In this document: positions 1 to 8,169 of the stretch, piece by piece | How positions within the stretch are numbered: position 1 is the first letter of the stretch | How the letters are laid out: every line of letters begins with the position of its first letter | Source: an uncultured Pelagibacteraceae bacterium | GTDB lineage: Bacteria; Pseudomonadota; Alphaproteobacteria; Pelagibacterales; Pelagibacteraceae | Assembly: GCA_902562875.1 (NCBI GenBank) | Contig: CACEVB010000005.1 | Coordinates: forward strand, 46,932-110,931 | Direction of reading: 5' to 3' | Length of the DNA: 64,000 bases | Program-made: the position numbers and the translations under genes | Notes under the pieces: generated by a model | What the model was told of the DNA's origin: nothing | Database searches by the model: none | The model's input: only the letters and a program-made list of their open reading frames with translations

Positions 1-259
1 TCTTTCTGCAAAAAGGGCTGCAGCAATTGGAATCGAGGGAAAATGGGCAATTCATCCTTCTCAAATCGAATTAGCAAACCAAGTTTTCACACCTCCAGAG
101 GCAGAAGTAAAAAAAGCAAAAAGAATTATAGATGAACTCGATAAAGCTGCTAAGGAAGGCAAAGGTGCTGCTCAATTAGATGGTAGAATGATAGATGCTG
201 CGTCAGCTCGTATGGCTGAAAATATTGTTAACATAGATAAACTAATTCAAAAAAAGTAA
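1..259 (+). CDS. Malyl-CoA lyase / CitE-like aldolase, C-terminal part (5' end outside window)
   Basis: The window opens inside this gene; about 85 C-terminal residues can be read in frame 2 to the TAA at 257-259. The segment KWAIHPSQI followed by a VFTPPEAEV stretch is typical of the HpcH/HpaI-CitE lyase superfamily, in particular L-malyl-CoA/beta-methylmalyl-CoA lyases, and the helical tail containing QLDGRMIDAAS matches the same group. These enzymes cleave malyl-CoA to acetyl-CoA and glyoxylate. The catalytic and Mg-binding residues lie upstream, outside the window. One base separates it from the malate-CoA ligase beta gene, which supports the malyl-CoA assignment. A citrate lyase beta role is less likely because no citrate lyase subunits are near. 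Confidence 0.75.
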   Translation, partial: LSAKRAAAIGIEGKWAIHPSQIELANQVFTPPEAEVKKAKRIIDELDKAAKEGKGAAQLDGRMIDAASARMAENIVNIDKLIQKK

Positions 260-260
260 T

Positions 261-1424
261 ATGGATATTCACGAATACCAAGCAAAAAAACTATTAGCTG
301 AATTTGGAGTTGTTATTCCAAGAGGTGGAATTGCCTATAGTCCAGAAAACGCTGAAAATAAAGCTCGAGAAATCGGTGGATCTAAATGGGTTGTTAAAGC
401 ACAAATACATTCGGGAGCAAGAGGTAAGGCTGGCGGAATTATTTTATGCAACTCTCCTTTAGAGGTAGCACAAGCAACTGATAAGCTTTTAGGAAAAAAA
501 TTAGTTACAAATCAGACAGGACCTCAAGGAAAAATAGTAAATAGAATTTATGTTGAAGAGGCAACAGATATCAAAAAAGAGTTTTATTTAGGCTTAGTTT
601 TTGACAGAAGTTCTGAGAGCATTATGGTTGTAGCTTCCACTGAAGGGGGTATGAGTGTTGAAGAAATATCAAAAGAAAAGCCAGAGAGTATTATAAGATC
701 AAAAATTGAAGTTGCAGTTGGTATGCAAAAATTTCAAGCTAGAGAAATAGCTTTTGGTTTAGGGGTTGCTCCAGAATTAATAAATCGAACAGCAGATACG
801 ATTATAAGTTGTTACAGGGCATTTAGTGAGCTAGATGCAACCATGGTTGAGATTAATCCTTTAGCAGTTTCTGGCCAAGGACAAATACTTGCATTAGATT
901 GTAAGATGAGTTTTGATAATAATGCTTTATTTAGAAGAAACCAAATATCTGAACTTAGAGATAAAACACAAGAAAATCCTAGCGAGGTTTACGCATCAGA
1001 TAGAGGTCTAAATTATGTTAGCTTAGAGGGAAACATTGGAAATATAATCAACGGTGCTGGTCTGGCCATGGCATCAATGGATATGATTCAATTAGCTGGT
1101 GGAGAACCCGCAAACTTCTTAGATGTAGGAGGAGGAGCGACACCAGAAAAAATAGTAAAAGCATTTAAATTAATTTCAATGGACAAAAAAGTTAAAGTTA
1201 TATTGGTTAATATATTTGCTGGCATCAATAGATGTGATTGGGTAGCTGAAGGGATAGTTCAAGCTTTAGACAAAATTGAAATAAATGTTCCACTTGTAAT
1301 AAGATTAGCAGGTACAAATGTCGACAAAGGAAATAAAATTTTAAGAGATAGCAAAATTAAATATATTGAGGCAAAATCTCTTGAGGATGCAGCGAACAAA
1401 GCTGTAAAAACTTTAAAGTTATAA
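261..1424 (+). CDS. mtkA: Malate--CoA ligase (malate thiokinase) beta subunit
   Basis: A 387-residue ATP-grasp CoA ligase beta subunit: the N-terminal half is the ATP-grasp domain (MDIHEYQAKKLL start, KAQIHSGARGKAGG nucleotide-binding stretch) and the C-terminal half is the CoA-ligase flavodoxin-like domain (NFLDVGGGA, NIFAGINRCDWVAEG). The family includes succinyl-CoA synthetase SucC and malate thiokinase MtkA. The remembered MtkA pattern (QTGPQGK, CDWVAEGIV, RLAGTNVDKG) fits better than SucC, and the preceding malyl-CoA lyase-like gene supports malate as substrate. It would form malyl-CoA from malate, CoA and ATP with the next gene product. The ATG follows the upstream stop by one base. Succinyl-CoA ligase is the main alternative. 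Confidence 0.82.
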   Translation: MDIHEYQAKKLLAEFGVVIPRGGIAYSPENAENKAREIGGSKWVVKAQIHSGARGKAGGIILCNSPLEVAQATDKLLGKKLVTNQTGPQGKIVNRIYVEEATDIKKEFYLGLVFDRSSESIMVVASTEGGMSVEEISKEKPESIIRSKIEVAVGMQKFQAREIAFGLGVAPELINRTADTIISCYRAFSELDATMVEINPLAVSGQGQILALDCKMSFDNNALFRRNQISELRDKTQENPSEVYASDRGLNYVSLEGNIGNIINGAGLAMASMDMIQLAGGEPANFLDVGGGATPEKIVKAFKLISMDKKVKVILVNIFAGINRCDWVAEGIVQALDKIEINVPLVIRLAGTNVDKGNKILRDSKIKYIEAKSLEDAANKAVKTLKL

Positions 1425-1426
1425 TT

Positions 1427-2308
1427 ATGGCAGTTTTGATAGATAAAAACACAAAAATAATAATTCAGGGTTTTACAGGAAAAATGGGTACATTCCACGC
1501 TGAGGAGATGATTAAATATGGTTCAAATGTTGTCGGAGGAGTAACCCCAGGAAAGGGAGGGACAAAACATCTAGATCTTCCAGTTTTCAACACAGTAAAA
1601 GAAGCTGTAGATAGTACAAATGCTACAGCCTCTATTTTGTTTGTGCCACCTGCTTTTGCTGCAGACTCTGCTATGGAAGCGGCTGACGCTGGTATAAGGA
1701 CATGTGTGGCAATAGTAGATGGAATACCATCACATGACATGATCAAAATTAAAAGATATATGAGAAGATATTCTAAATCAGAAAAAATGAGTTTAGTTGG
1801 ACCAAATTGTGCTGGAATAATAAGCCCTGGCAAATCTATGTTAGGAATTATGCCTGGACATATTTACAAAGAAGGTAGAGTTGGAATAATTAGTCGATCA
1901 GGAACATTAGGTTATGAAGCAGCACAACAATTAAAAGATCTTAATATTGGAATATCAACAAGTGTTGGAATTGGTGGAGATCCTATAAATGGTAGTTCAT
2001 TTAAAGATATTATAGGAAAGTTTGAGGAGGATGATGAGACCGATGCTATTTTGATGATCGGTGAAATTGGAGGACCACAAGAAGTAGCAGCTGGCGAGTT
2101 TGTAAAAAATAATATGAAGAAACCCGTAATAGCTTATATTGCTGGATTAACAGCACCAAAGGGTAGAGTAATGGGACATGCGGGAGCTATTGTATCTGCA
2201 TACGGTGAGAGTGCTATCGAAAAAGTTGAGATTCTAAAACAATGTGGTGTTACAATTTCAAAAAATCCTTCTGTAATGGGAGAGACTGTTAAAAAAGTTT
2301 TAAGTTAG
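1427..2308 (+). CDS. mtkB: Malate--CoA ligase (malate thiokinase) alpha subunit
   Basis: A 293-residue alpha subunit of the succinyl/malyl-CoA ligase family. An N-terminal Rossmann CoA-binding domain (IIQGFTGKMGTFHAEEM) is followed by the ligase domain with VGPNCAGIISPGKSMLGIMP and the phosphohistidine loop GHAGAI, whose His is residue 251. The family transfers phosphate through this His to form the acyl phosphate before CoA attack. It starts two bases after the beta subunit stop, so the two are co-translated. With the lyase at the window start this makes a malate to malyl-CoA to acetyl-CoA plus glyoxylate route. Substrate choice (malate versus succinate) is inferred from context and from MtkB-like wording of the conserved blocks, not proven. 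Confidence 0.82.
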   Translation: MAVLIDKNTKIIIQGFTGKMGTFHAEEMIKYGSNVVGGVTPGKGGTKHLDLPVFNTVKEAVDSTNATASILFVPPAFAADSAMEAADAGIRTCVAIVDGIPSHDMIKIKRYMRRYSKSEKMSLVGPNCAGIISPGKSMLGIMPGHIYKEGRVGIISRSGTLGYEAAQQLKDLNIGISTSVGIGGDPINGSSFKDIIGKFEEDDETDAILMIGEIGGPQEVAAGEFVKNNMKKPVIAYIAGLTAPKGRVMGHAGAIVSAYGESAIEKVEILKQCGVTISKNPSVMGETVKKVLS

Positions 2309-2320
2309 TAAAATTTTTTG

Positions 2321-2662
2321 ATGTCAAAGATTAAAATTCTATTTGTATTAATTATTATTTTTGTTGTTTATAAAGGTTTTGTAGCAATAAAAAATTTTGA
2401 AATTGGTGTTGAAAATAGAGTTGCTAAAATAGGTGATATCGAAGGATTTGAGAGACCAAAAAAAGTTATAGCATTAATAATGTATATTGGAGAACCTTTA
2501 GAGATAAACGAGCATTTACTAGTTTCATCCGAGGAAAAATGCCTTAAATTAAAAGAAAATGCGGAGTCAAATTCTAACGCGTACTATGAATGTGCTGTGG
2601 TAGATGCTATAATAAATGAAAATAAAATTTTAGAAATAATAAAAGAAATTGAAGTTTTATAA
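2321..2662 (+). CDS. Small membrane-anchored protein of unknown function
   Basis: About 113 residues. An N-terminal hydrophobic helix (residues 5-20, ILFVLIIIFVVYKGF) would anchor or export it; the rest is soluble with two Cys residues about 20 apart that could form a disulfide if periplasmic. I chose the ATG at 2321; a TTG three bases upstream is also in frame but adds only one residue. It lies 12 bases behind the ligase alpha subunit gene and just before another tiny membrane ORF, so it may share that transcript. I do not recognise the family and infer no function. Confidence 0.6.
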   Translation: MSKIKILFVLIIIFVVYKGFVAIKNFEIGVENRVAKIGDIEGFERPKKVIALIMYIGEPLEINEHLLVSSEEKCLKLKENAESNSNAYYECAVVDAIINENKILEIIKEIEVL

Positions 2663-2668
2663 CAATAT

Positions 2669-2815
2669 ATGATTCAAAATTATATAAATTGGGAAAAAAG
2701 ACAAATTAATTGGTGGAAGAAAAAACTTAGAATTTCTGAACATGGAATTGCTTGGATATCTTTTATTAAAGGTATCTTGGTAGGTTTATTATTTTATCAT
2801 TTGCTCTTTAATTAA
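2669..2815 (+). CDS. 48-residue small membrane protein
   Basis: A short ORF filling the gap between the 113-residue membrane protein and the HIT gene. The first half is basic and aromatic with three Trp residues (NWEKRQINWWKKKLRISEHG) and the second half is one hydrophobic helix (AWISFIKGILVGLLFYHLLF). This is a single-pass topology with a positively charged cytoplasmic N-terminus. It begins six bases after the previous stop and ends three bases before the HIT start, as expected for a gene in an operon. The Trp-rich basic segment is unlike random translation. No function can be assigned. Confidence 0.6.
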   Translation: MIQNYINWEKRQINWWKKKLRISEHGIAWISFIKGILVGLLFYHLLFN

Positions 2816-2818
2816 TTT

Positions 2819-3187
2819 ATGAGTTACGACGATAATAACATTTTTGCAAAAATTTTAAGAGGAGAAATTCCTTGTGATAAAATCTATGAGGACAAATATG
2901 TATTATCATTTTATGATGTTAATCCTCAAAAAAAAATTCATGCTTTAATAATACCAAAAGGAAAATATGTTGATCTTGATGATTTTAACGAGAATGCATC
3001 GAAGGAAGAAATCTATGGTCTAATGAAAGGAATTTCTTTAGTTTCAAATAGACTAAATATTTCATCTAAAAATGGAAAAGGATATAGAGCCATTTCAAAC
3101 ATAAGTGAAAATGGTGGACAAGAGGTTCTACACCTTCATTTTCACCTAATTGGTGGTGAAAAAGTAGGTAAAATGGTTGAAAAATGA
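2819..3187 (+). CDS. HIT family (HinT-like) nucleotide hydrolase
   Basis: A 122-residue histidine-triad protein. The N-terminal part (NIFAKILRGEIPCDKIYED) is the conserved HIT entry, and near the C-terminus the triad is read as H105-L-H107-F-H109 followed by LIGG. HinT-type enzymes hydrolyse AMP-lysine and other nucleoside phosphoramidates in the cytoplasm, the middle His of the triad being the nucleophile. Full family length. Its stop overlaps the start of the acetyltransferase gene by four bases (ATGA), so the two are translationally coupled. Confidence 0.92.
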   Translation: MSYDDNNIFAKILRGEIPCDKIYEDKYVLSFYDVNPQKKIHALIIPKGKYVDLDDFNENASKEEIYGLMKGISLVSNRLNISSKNGKGYRAISNISENGGQEVLHLHFHLIGGEKVGKMVEK

Positions 3188-3690
3188 AAGAGATATTAAG
3201 ATATTATTTAGAGTTGAAGAGCTTAAAAAATTTAAAAAAAGTAAAAGCTCCTAACGACAATTTAAAATTTGAATTAGTAATAAAACCAGACTTTAATTTA
3301 AACAAATTTTTTTACAAACAAATTGGAAAAAGTCACAGATGGATTGATAGATTATCATGGACCGATAACATATGGGCAAACTATATTAGTAACAAATCCG
3401 TTAAAACATATATTCTTAAAGAAGGAGAAGATTTAGCTGGATACTTTGAACAAATTTTTAATAAAGAAAATAATGAGTACGAAATTGCATATTTTGGAAT
3501 TCTAAAAAAATATAGAAACAAAAAATATGGTGCATATTTGCTCTCAAAAGCTATAGAGAAGTCTTTAGATGGAAATAGTAAAAGAGTTTGGGTGCATACC
3601 TGCACCCTAGATCACAAAAATGCAATTAAAAATTATTTATCAAGGGGTATGAAAATTTTTAGAGAAGAAAAAGTTAAGATATCTGCTTAA
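3184..3690 (+). CDS. GNAT-family N-acetyltransferase
   Basis: A 168-residue protein whose second half has the GNAT core: a strand with AGYFEQIF, a strand ending IAYFGILKKY, then the acetyl-CoA pyrophosphate loop RNKKYGAYLLSKAIEKS (motif A, R/QxxGxG/A-like) and a later VWVHTCTLDHKNAIKNYLSRGM segment typical of motif B. The family moves an acetyl group from acetyl-CoA to an amine; the acceptor cannot be told. The start overlaps the HIT stop by four bases. It faces the lolA gene on the other strand with only five bases between stops. Confidence 0.8.
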   Translation: MKEILRYYLELKSLKNLKKVKAPNDNLKFELVIKPDFNLNKFFYKQIGKSHRWIDRLSWTDNIWANYISNKSVKTYILKEGEDLAGYFEQIFNKENNEYEIAYFGILKKYRNKKYGAYLLSKAIEKSLDGNSKRVWVHTCTLDHKNAIKNYLSRGMKIFREEKVKISA

Positions 3691-3695
3691 AAATT

Positions 3696-4244
3696 TTATT
3701 GAGGAAGTTTAAATAAGTTATAATTAACTTTCTTATTTTTTTTTATATCAAAAATATACGTTACAGATAAATTTTGATATATATCTTCGGTTTGCCAACC
3801 AACTAGTTGTAAATTTGATTTATTAAAAAATATATTTATCAATTGATTGCTCTCTTTAATTGATATCATATAGTATTTATTATCTATTAATTTAGAATTA
3901 GAAGTAATAATTTTTTTAATCAAAAAATCTTTGTCTAATAAAAAAAATAATGGTGTGCTTTTTAATGGGTATCTAAAATAATGATTATTTTTTTTTGATT
4001 TAATTACTAACGATCTACCATTTGATACTAAAATTTTGTTATATTTAGAGTCGTATTTGCAGTATATTTTTTTTGGATAAGAAATAATACAATTACCTTT
4101 TTCTTCTTTTTCATCTACCGTCTGTATAAAACTAAATTCTAAATTATTAATTTCATTTAGTTTATTTATTATTTTTTCAGAAATTGAAGCATAAGTATTA
4201 CTTGAATATAAAATTATTATAAAAGTTAAAAAAAATCTAATCAC
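3696..4244 (-). CDS. lolA: Outer-membrane lipoprotein carrier LolA-like protein
   Basis: A 182-residue protein with a signal peptide (about residues 1-19, ending TYA) followed by a LolA-type half-barrel: KIINKLNEINNLEFSFIQTV near the start, a GNCIISYPKKIYCKY strand pair and a later PLFFLLDKDF segment. LolA ferries lipoproteins from the inner-membrane LolCDE complex to the outer membrane through the periplasm. It overlaps the ftsK stop by four bases on the minus strand; ftsK-lolA adjacency is widespread in proteobacteria and supports the call. Sequence conservation is weak, as is usual for this family. Confidence 0.82.
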   Translation of the reverse strand: MIRFFLTFIIILYSSNTYASISEKIINKLNEINNLEFSFIQTVDEKEEKGNCIISYPKKIYCKYDSKYNKILVSNGRSLVIKSKKNNHYFRYPLKSTPLFFLLDKDFLIKKIITSNSKLIDNKYYMISIKESNQLINIFFNKSNLQLVGWQTEDIYQNLSVTYIFDIKKNKKVNYNLFKLPQ

Positions 4245-6367
4245 TTTATTATATCTCTTTTACCCACATGATTAGCCTTACTAACCTCACCTCGCTCTTC
4301 CATCATATCTATAATCCTTGCGGCCCTATTATAGCCTATTTGCAATTTTCTTTGTAAAAAAGAGGTTGATGCCTTTCCTTCTAATTTAATTAAATTGAGC
4401 GCTTCATTATATAATTCATCCTCATTTGTTCCTGCCTCACCTTTTAAGTTGGTTTCTTGTTCATCGGCATAGTTCAAAATTTCATCAACATAATTTGGCT
4501 CTGCTTGATTCCTTACGAAGTTGTTTACTTTTTCAATTTCCTCATCTGAAACAAAAGGCGCGTGTATTCTCACAATTCGATTTGCAGAAGACATATAAAG
4601 CATGTCTCCCTTACCAAGAAGTTGTTCAGCACCTTGTTCGCCTAGAATCGTTCTGCTATCAATTTTAGAACTTACTTGAAAAGAAATTCTGGTTGGAAAA
4701 TTTGCTTTAATGGTACCAGTTATGACGTCTACACTAGGCCTTTGAGTGGCCATTATTATATGTATTCCAGATGCTCTAGCCATTTGAGACAACTTTTGTA
4801 TATATCCCTCAATTTCTTTCCCTGCCACATGCATTAAATCGGACATCTCATCAACAACAACTATAATATATGGCATTGGTAACTTATGTTTTGAATTATA
4901 GCCATCTATATTCCTCACTCCCTCTTTTGTCATTAGTTTGTATCTATTTTCCATTTCTTTAACAACCCAGCCTAAAACTGATGTAGCTTTTTTTGCTTCT
5001 GTTATAACTGGACATAGCAAATGAGGGATACCTTCATAAGTCGACAACTCAAGCATTTTCGGATCAATTAAAATAAATTTACACTTCTGAGGTGGGTGTT
5101 TATAAAGTAGTGACAAAATAATTGTATTTATACATACTGATTTTCCTGATCCAGTAGTACCAGCAATTAGCAAATGTGGCATCGAGCTGAGATCGCCAAC
5201 TATTGGAATGCCTGAAATACTTTTTCCTAATGCAATAGGTAATTTGTTTTCCTTAGATAAAAAATTTTTATTTGAAATTATCTCTCTTAAATAAACATAT
5301 TCCCTCTCTAAATTAGGCAACTCGATACCGACTGTACTACTTCCAGGTATCGACGAAATTCTAGCAGACTCTGATTTAGTATTTCTCGCTATGTCCTCCG
5401 ATAAATTAATTATTTTAGAAACTTTTACGCCTGCCGCTGGTTCAAACTCATTTAATGTAACAACAGGTCCATAATTTACTTTCTTTATTTTCCCTTCGAC
5501 GCCAAAATCTAATAAAATTTTTTCCAAAAATTCTTCATTTACATGTTCATTATTTTTTCTATTTTGATTTGTCTCATTAGATTTATTTAAAAAACTAATT
5601 TTAGGTTGTTCAAATATTTTTTTATTCAATGTATCAGATTTAATTTTATTAAAAGGAAGATCTGCCTGAGTTCTATTTTCTATATTTTCTTTAATATCTG
5701 TTGATACATTAAAATTATCATTAATTTTTTTACTATTTAAAACTTCATTGTTTTTTAGGACAATTTTTTTAAAAGATAAAAAAATATATTTAATATTAGA
5801 TATTTTAAAATTAATTGAAATTAAAAAGAACATTAATATTAATAATATTAATGAAAAGTATAATATTTTATTTTTTTCATTATTAAATCCTAATAATAAA
5901 TTGTTAGAAAAATATGTACCAACAAAACCTCCATTTCCATTAATTGTCAAATTAAATGACTCACTGTAAAAAATAGAAAAAAAATATGCTCCGATAACTA
6001 AGTAGATAATCATGTAGAATAAGTTTCTAAAAAATAATAAAAATTTTTTTGATTTAATTGTATTGATGCCTGTAAATAACATTGTGAAGGGTATTAAAAA
6101 ACAAATTAAACCAAAAGTTTGAAAGAGAGCATCTGAAGTATAGCTACCTTTTAAACCTAAAAGGTTTTTGATTTCTGTCCTTTCGCTAAAAATAAAATTT
6201 GGATCCTCTGGAGAAAAACTAATTAGCGAAATCAATAATAGAATCGACATTATTAAAAATAAAAAACCAAATAATTCGATAAGTCTTTTTACAACAAAAT
6301 TAACACTATTATTTAATATTTTTTTCATATTTATATTTTTCGACTCAGAATTGTCACTTTGTATCAT
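4241..6367 (-). CDS. ftsK: DNA translocase FtsK
   Basis: A 708-residue divisome DNA pump. The N-terminal about 190 residues hold several hydrophobic helices (membrane domain), then comes a short polar Asn/Lys-rich linker, then the alpha-beta motor with Walker A GTTGSGKS at residues 403-410 and Walker B VVVDEMSDL, RecA-fold residues ATQRPSVDVITG, and a C-terminal winged-helix gamma domain (ASTSFLQRKLQIGYNRAARIID) that reads polarity sequences on DNA. It links chromosome dimer resolution by XerCD to septation. The linker is much shorter than in E. coli, in line with genome reduction. First gene of the ftsK-lolA pair, diverging from the UbiH-like gene 26 bases away. Confidence 0.97.
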   Translation of the reverse strand: MIQSDNSESKNINMKKILNNSVNFVVKRLIELFGFLFLIMSILLLISLISFSPEDPNFIFSERTEIKNLLGLKGSYTSDALFQTFGLICFLIPFTMLFTGINTIKSKKFLLFFRNLFYMIIYLVIGAYFFSIFYSESFNLTINGNGGFVGTYFSNNLLLGFNNEKNKILYFSLILLILMFFLISINFKISNIKYIFLSFKKIVLKNNEVLNSKKINDNFNVSTDIKENIENRTQADLPFNKIKSDTLNKKIFEQPKISFLNKSNETNQNRKNNEHVNEEFLEKILLDFGVEGKIKKVNYGPVVTLNEFEPAAGVKVSKIINLSEDIARNTKSESARISSIPGSSTVGIELPNLEREYVYLREIISNKNFLSKENKLPIALGKSISGIPIVGDLSSMPHLLIAGTTGSGKSVCINTIILSLLYKHPPQKCKFILIDPKMLELSTYEGIPHLLCPVITEAKKATSVLGWVVKEMENRYKLMTKEGVRNIDGYNSKHKLPMPYIIVVVDEMSDLMHVAGKEIEGYIQKLSQMARASGIHIIMATQRPSVDVITGTIKANFPTRISFQVSSKIDSRTILGEQGAEQLLGKGDMLYMSSANRIVRIHAPFVSDEEIEKVNNFVRNQAEPNYVDEILNYADEQETNLKGEAGTNEDELYNEALNLIKLEGKASTSFLQRKLQIGYNRAARIIDMMEERGEVSKANHVGKRDIIK

Positions 6368-6393
6368 TTAATGTTTGCTGATAAAATTATTTT

Positions 6394-7479
6394 ATGAAAT
6401 TTTGTATTATTGGAAATGGCCTATCATCTTTAATTTTGGCAAAAAACCTTGCTGATAAAAAAATTTATATAGATTTATTTTTTACATCGAATAAAACTAA
6501 TAAGCCATCGTCGAGAACAATTGGTATAACCGAAAATAATTTAAAAATTTTAGAAGATTGGTTTCCACGAATATCTAAAAAGGGTTTTAAAATTAATAAA
6601 ATAAATATCTTTACCGAAAGAAATTTAAAAAATGAAATTTTATCATTTAAATCAGATAAGTATTATCAATTCTCAGTATTTGAATATTCAAAATTATATA
6701 AATTCTTGTTATCTGAAGTATTAAAAAATAGTTTTATCAAAAAAATTTCTCTAGATCACAAAATCAAAATCTATTCAGAAAAATTTATTAAAAAATATGA
6801 TATCATTGTAGACACAGAGATTAAAAATAAATTTATAAAACATAAATTTTCAAAAAAAGTCTATAAAGATTATGACAGCAAAGCATTTGTTACTATTTTC
6901 AGCCATCAACGAATTAATAATAACGTTGCTGATCAGATATTTACAAATATCGGGCCTTTAGCATTTTTACCGATTAGTGATACGAAAACTTCAGTTGTTT
7001 TTTCTATTTATAACAAAGCTGAAATAGACAAAAATAAATTTAAAAAAATTCTGTTTAAATATAATTTAAAGTACAAAATAAAAAAAATTAATAAAGTTGA
7101 AAATTTTAGTCTTAAATTATCTTTACTAAGAAGCTATATTTATAAAAATATCTTAGTTTTTGGAGATAAATTACACACTATTCATCCACTAGCTGGTCAA
7201 GGTTTTAATATGACTATTAGAGATGTAAAAATTCTATCTAATATAATCGACGAAAAACTTTTATTAGGATATCCAATTCAAAACGGTTTGCTGAATGAAT
7301 TTGAAATAAAAGCAAGGTATAAAAACATTATATTTTCAAACACTATTGATTTAGTTAATGAAATTTTTAAATTTGAAAAAAAATTACCTGACAAAATTTC
7401 ATCAAATTTATTTAAAGTATTTAGAGACAGTAAAATATTGCCTAAATATTTATCTCACTTTGCAAACAAGGGAATGTAA
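6394..7479 (+). CDS. UbiH/Coq6-family FAD-dependent hydroxylase
   Basis: A 361-residue flavoprotein monooxygenase. The N-terminal FAD-binding beta-alpha-beta reads CIIGNGLSSLILAKNLA, a relaxed GxGxxG, and the second FAD motif is GDKLHTIHPLAGQGFNMTIRD, the GD-box of ubiquinone hydroxylases. Such enzymes hydroxylate the ring in ubiquinone synthesis; which carbon cannot be told from sequence alone. The protein is somewhat shorter than typical UbiH and very lysine/isoleucine-rich, reflecting base composition. It stands alone on the plus strand between ftsK and the LON-domain gene, whose stop it meets with no gap. Confidence 0.82.
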   Translation: MKFCIIGNGLSSLILAKNLADKKIYIDLFFTSNKTNKPSSRTIGITENNLKILEDWFPRISKKGFKINKINIFTERNLKNEILSFKSDKYYQFSVFEYSKLYKFLLSEVLKNSFIKKISLDHKIKIYSEKFIKKYDIIVDTEIKNKFIKHKFSKKVYKDYDSKAFVTIFSHQRINNNVADQIFTNIGPLAFLPISDTKTSVVFSIYNKAEIDKNKFKKILFKYNLKYKIKKINKVENFSLKLSLLRSYIYKNILVFGDKLHTIHPLAGQGFNMTIRDVKILSNIIDEKLLLGYPIQNGLLNEFEIKARYKNIIFSNTIDLVNEIFKFEKKLPDKISSNLFKVFRDSKILPKYLSHFANKGM

Positions 7480-8118
7480 TTACTGAATTGTAGTATTTCT
7501 AAAATTATCTAACAGATAAGTTTTCAAAATTTCCTCTAATCGCTCTCTTCTATTTACGAGATTTGGAGTTTCTAATAATATTTGTTTTTCTTCTAGTGAA
7601 AAAGGAGACGCCATGGATAGAGTATTAATTGTTTGATCTAAACTTTGTTTTTCTAAATCTTTCCAATTGATAACATAACCTTGTTTTTTAAATAAAGATT
7701 TTAGATTTTTAAAAATTAGTTCTAGATCAGAAAATTTTATGTCCTCCTTTTCAAGACTAAGATCTTGTTTAAAATTTTCATAATTTACCTTGCATATCCT
7801 ATATAATTTTTCGCTTTCTATTTCGTCCATCAAATTAAATCTACTCACCCCACTTAATGCAATTAAATATCTCCCATCGTCTGTCTCATTAAAACTTGTA
7901 ATTTTACCAACGCAACCGACTTCATATAATATCGGTTTTCCTTGGGGTTCAGATTTTTTTGGTTGTACCATGCCTATCATTCTATGTGTTTTCATACTAT
8001 CATCAATCATTTGTAAGTATCTAGGTTCAAAAATGTTCAATGGAACAGTTGTATCTGGAAAAATTATGAAATTTGATAATGGAAAAACCGGTATCTCTTT
8101 TGGTAATGTTTTAATCAT
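7480..8118 (-). CDS. LON N-terminal (substrate-binding) domain protein
   Basis: A 212-residue protein consisting of the Lon protease N-terminal domain without the AAA+ or peptidase parts. The opening IPVFPLSNFIIFPDTTVPLNIFEPRY is the hallmark of the family, followed by an MIGMVQPK strand and a GCVGKITSF strand. Stand-alone LON-domain proteins are common in alphaproteobacteria and are thought to bind proteins or peptides; no enzymatic activity is expected. The C-terminal third is helical. Its stop abuts that of the convergent UbiH-like gene. Confidence 0.88.
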   Translation of the reverse strand: MIKTLPKEIPVFPLSNFIIFPDTTVPLNIFEPRYLQMIDDSMKTHRMIGMVQPKKSEPQGKPILYEVGCVGKITSFNETDDGRYLIALSGVSRFNLMDEIESEKLYRICKVNYENFKQDLSLEKEDIKFSDLELIFKNLKSLFKKQGYVINWKDLEKQSLDQTINTLSMASPFSLEEKQILLETPNLVNRRERLEEILKTYLLDNFRNTTIQ

Positions 8119-8169
8119 AATTAAATAATATCAAATTTATATTCAATTCCAAGATGTTTAATACATAAT

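Noticed and set aside
261..2308. Annotation as succinyl-CoA synthetase sucCD
   Set aside because: The adjoining malyl-CoA lyase-like gene and MtkA/MtkB-like blocks favour malate thiokinase; succinyl-CoA ligase remains the alternative.
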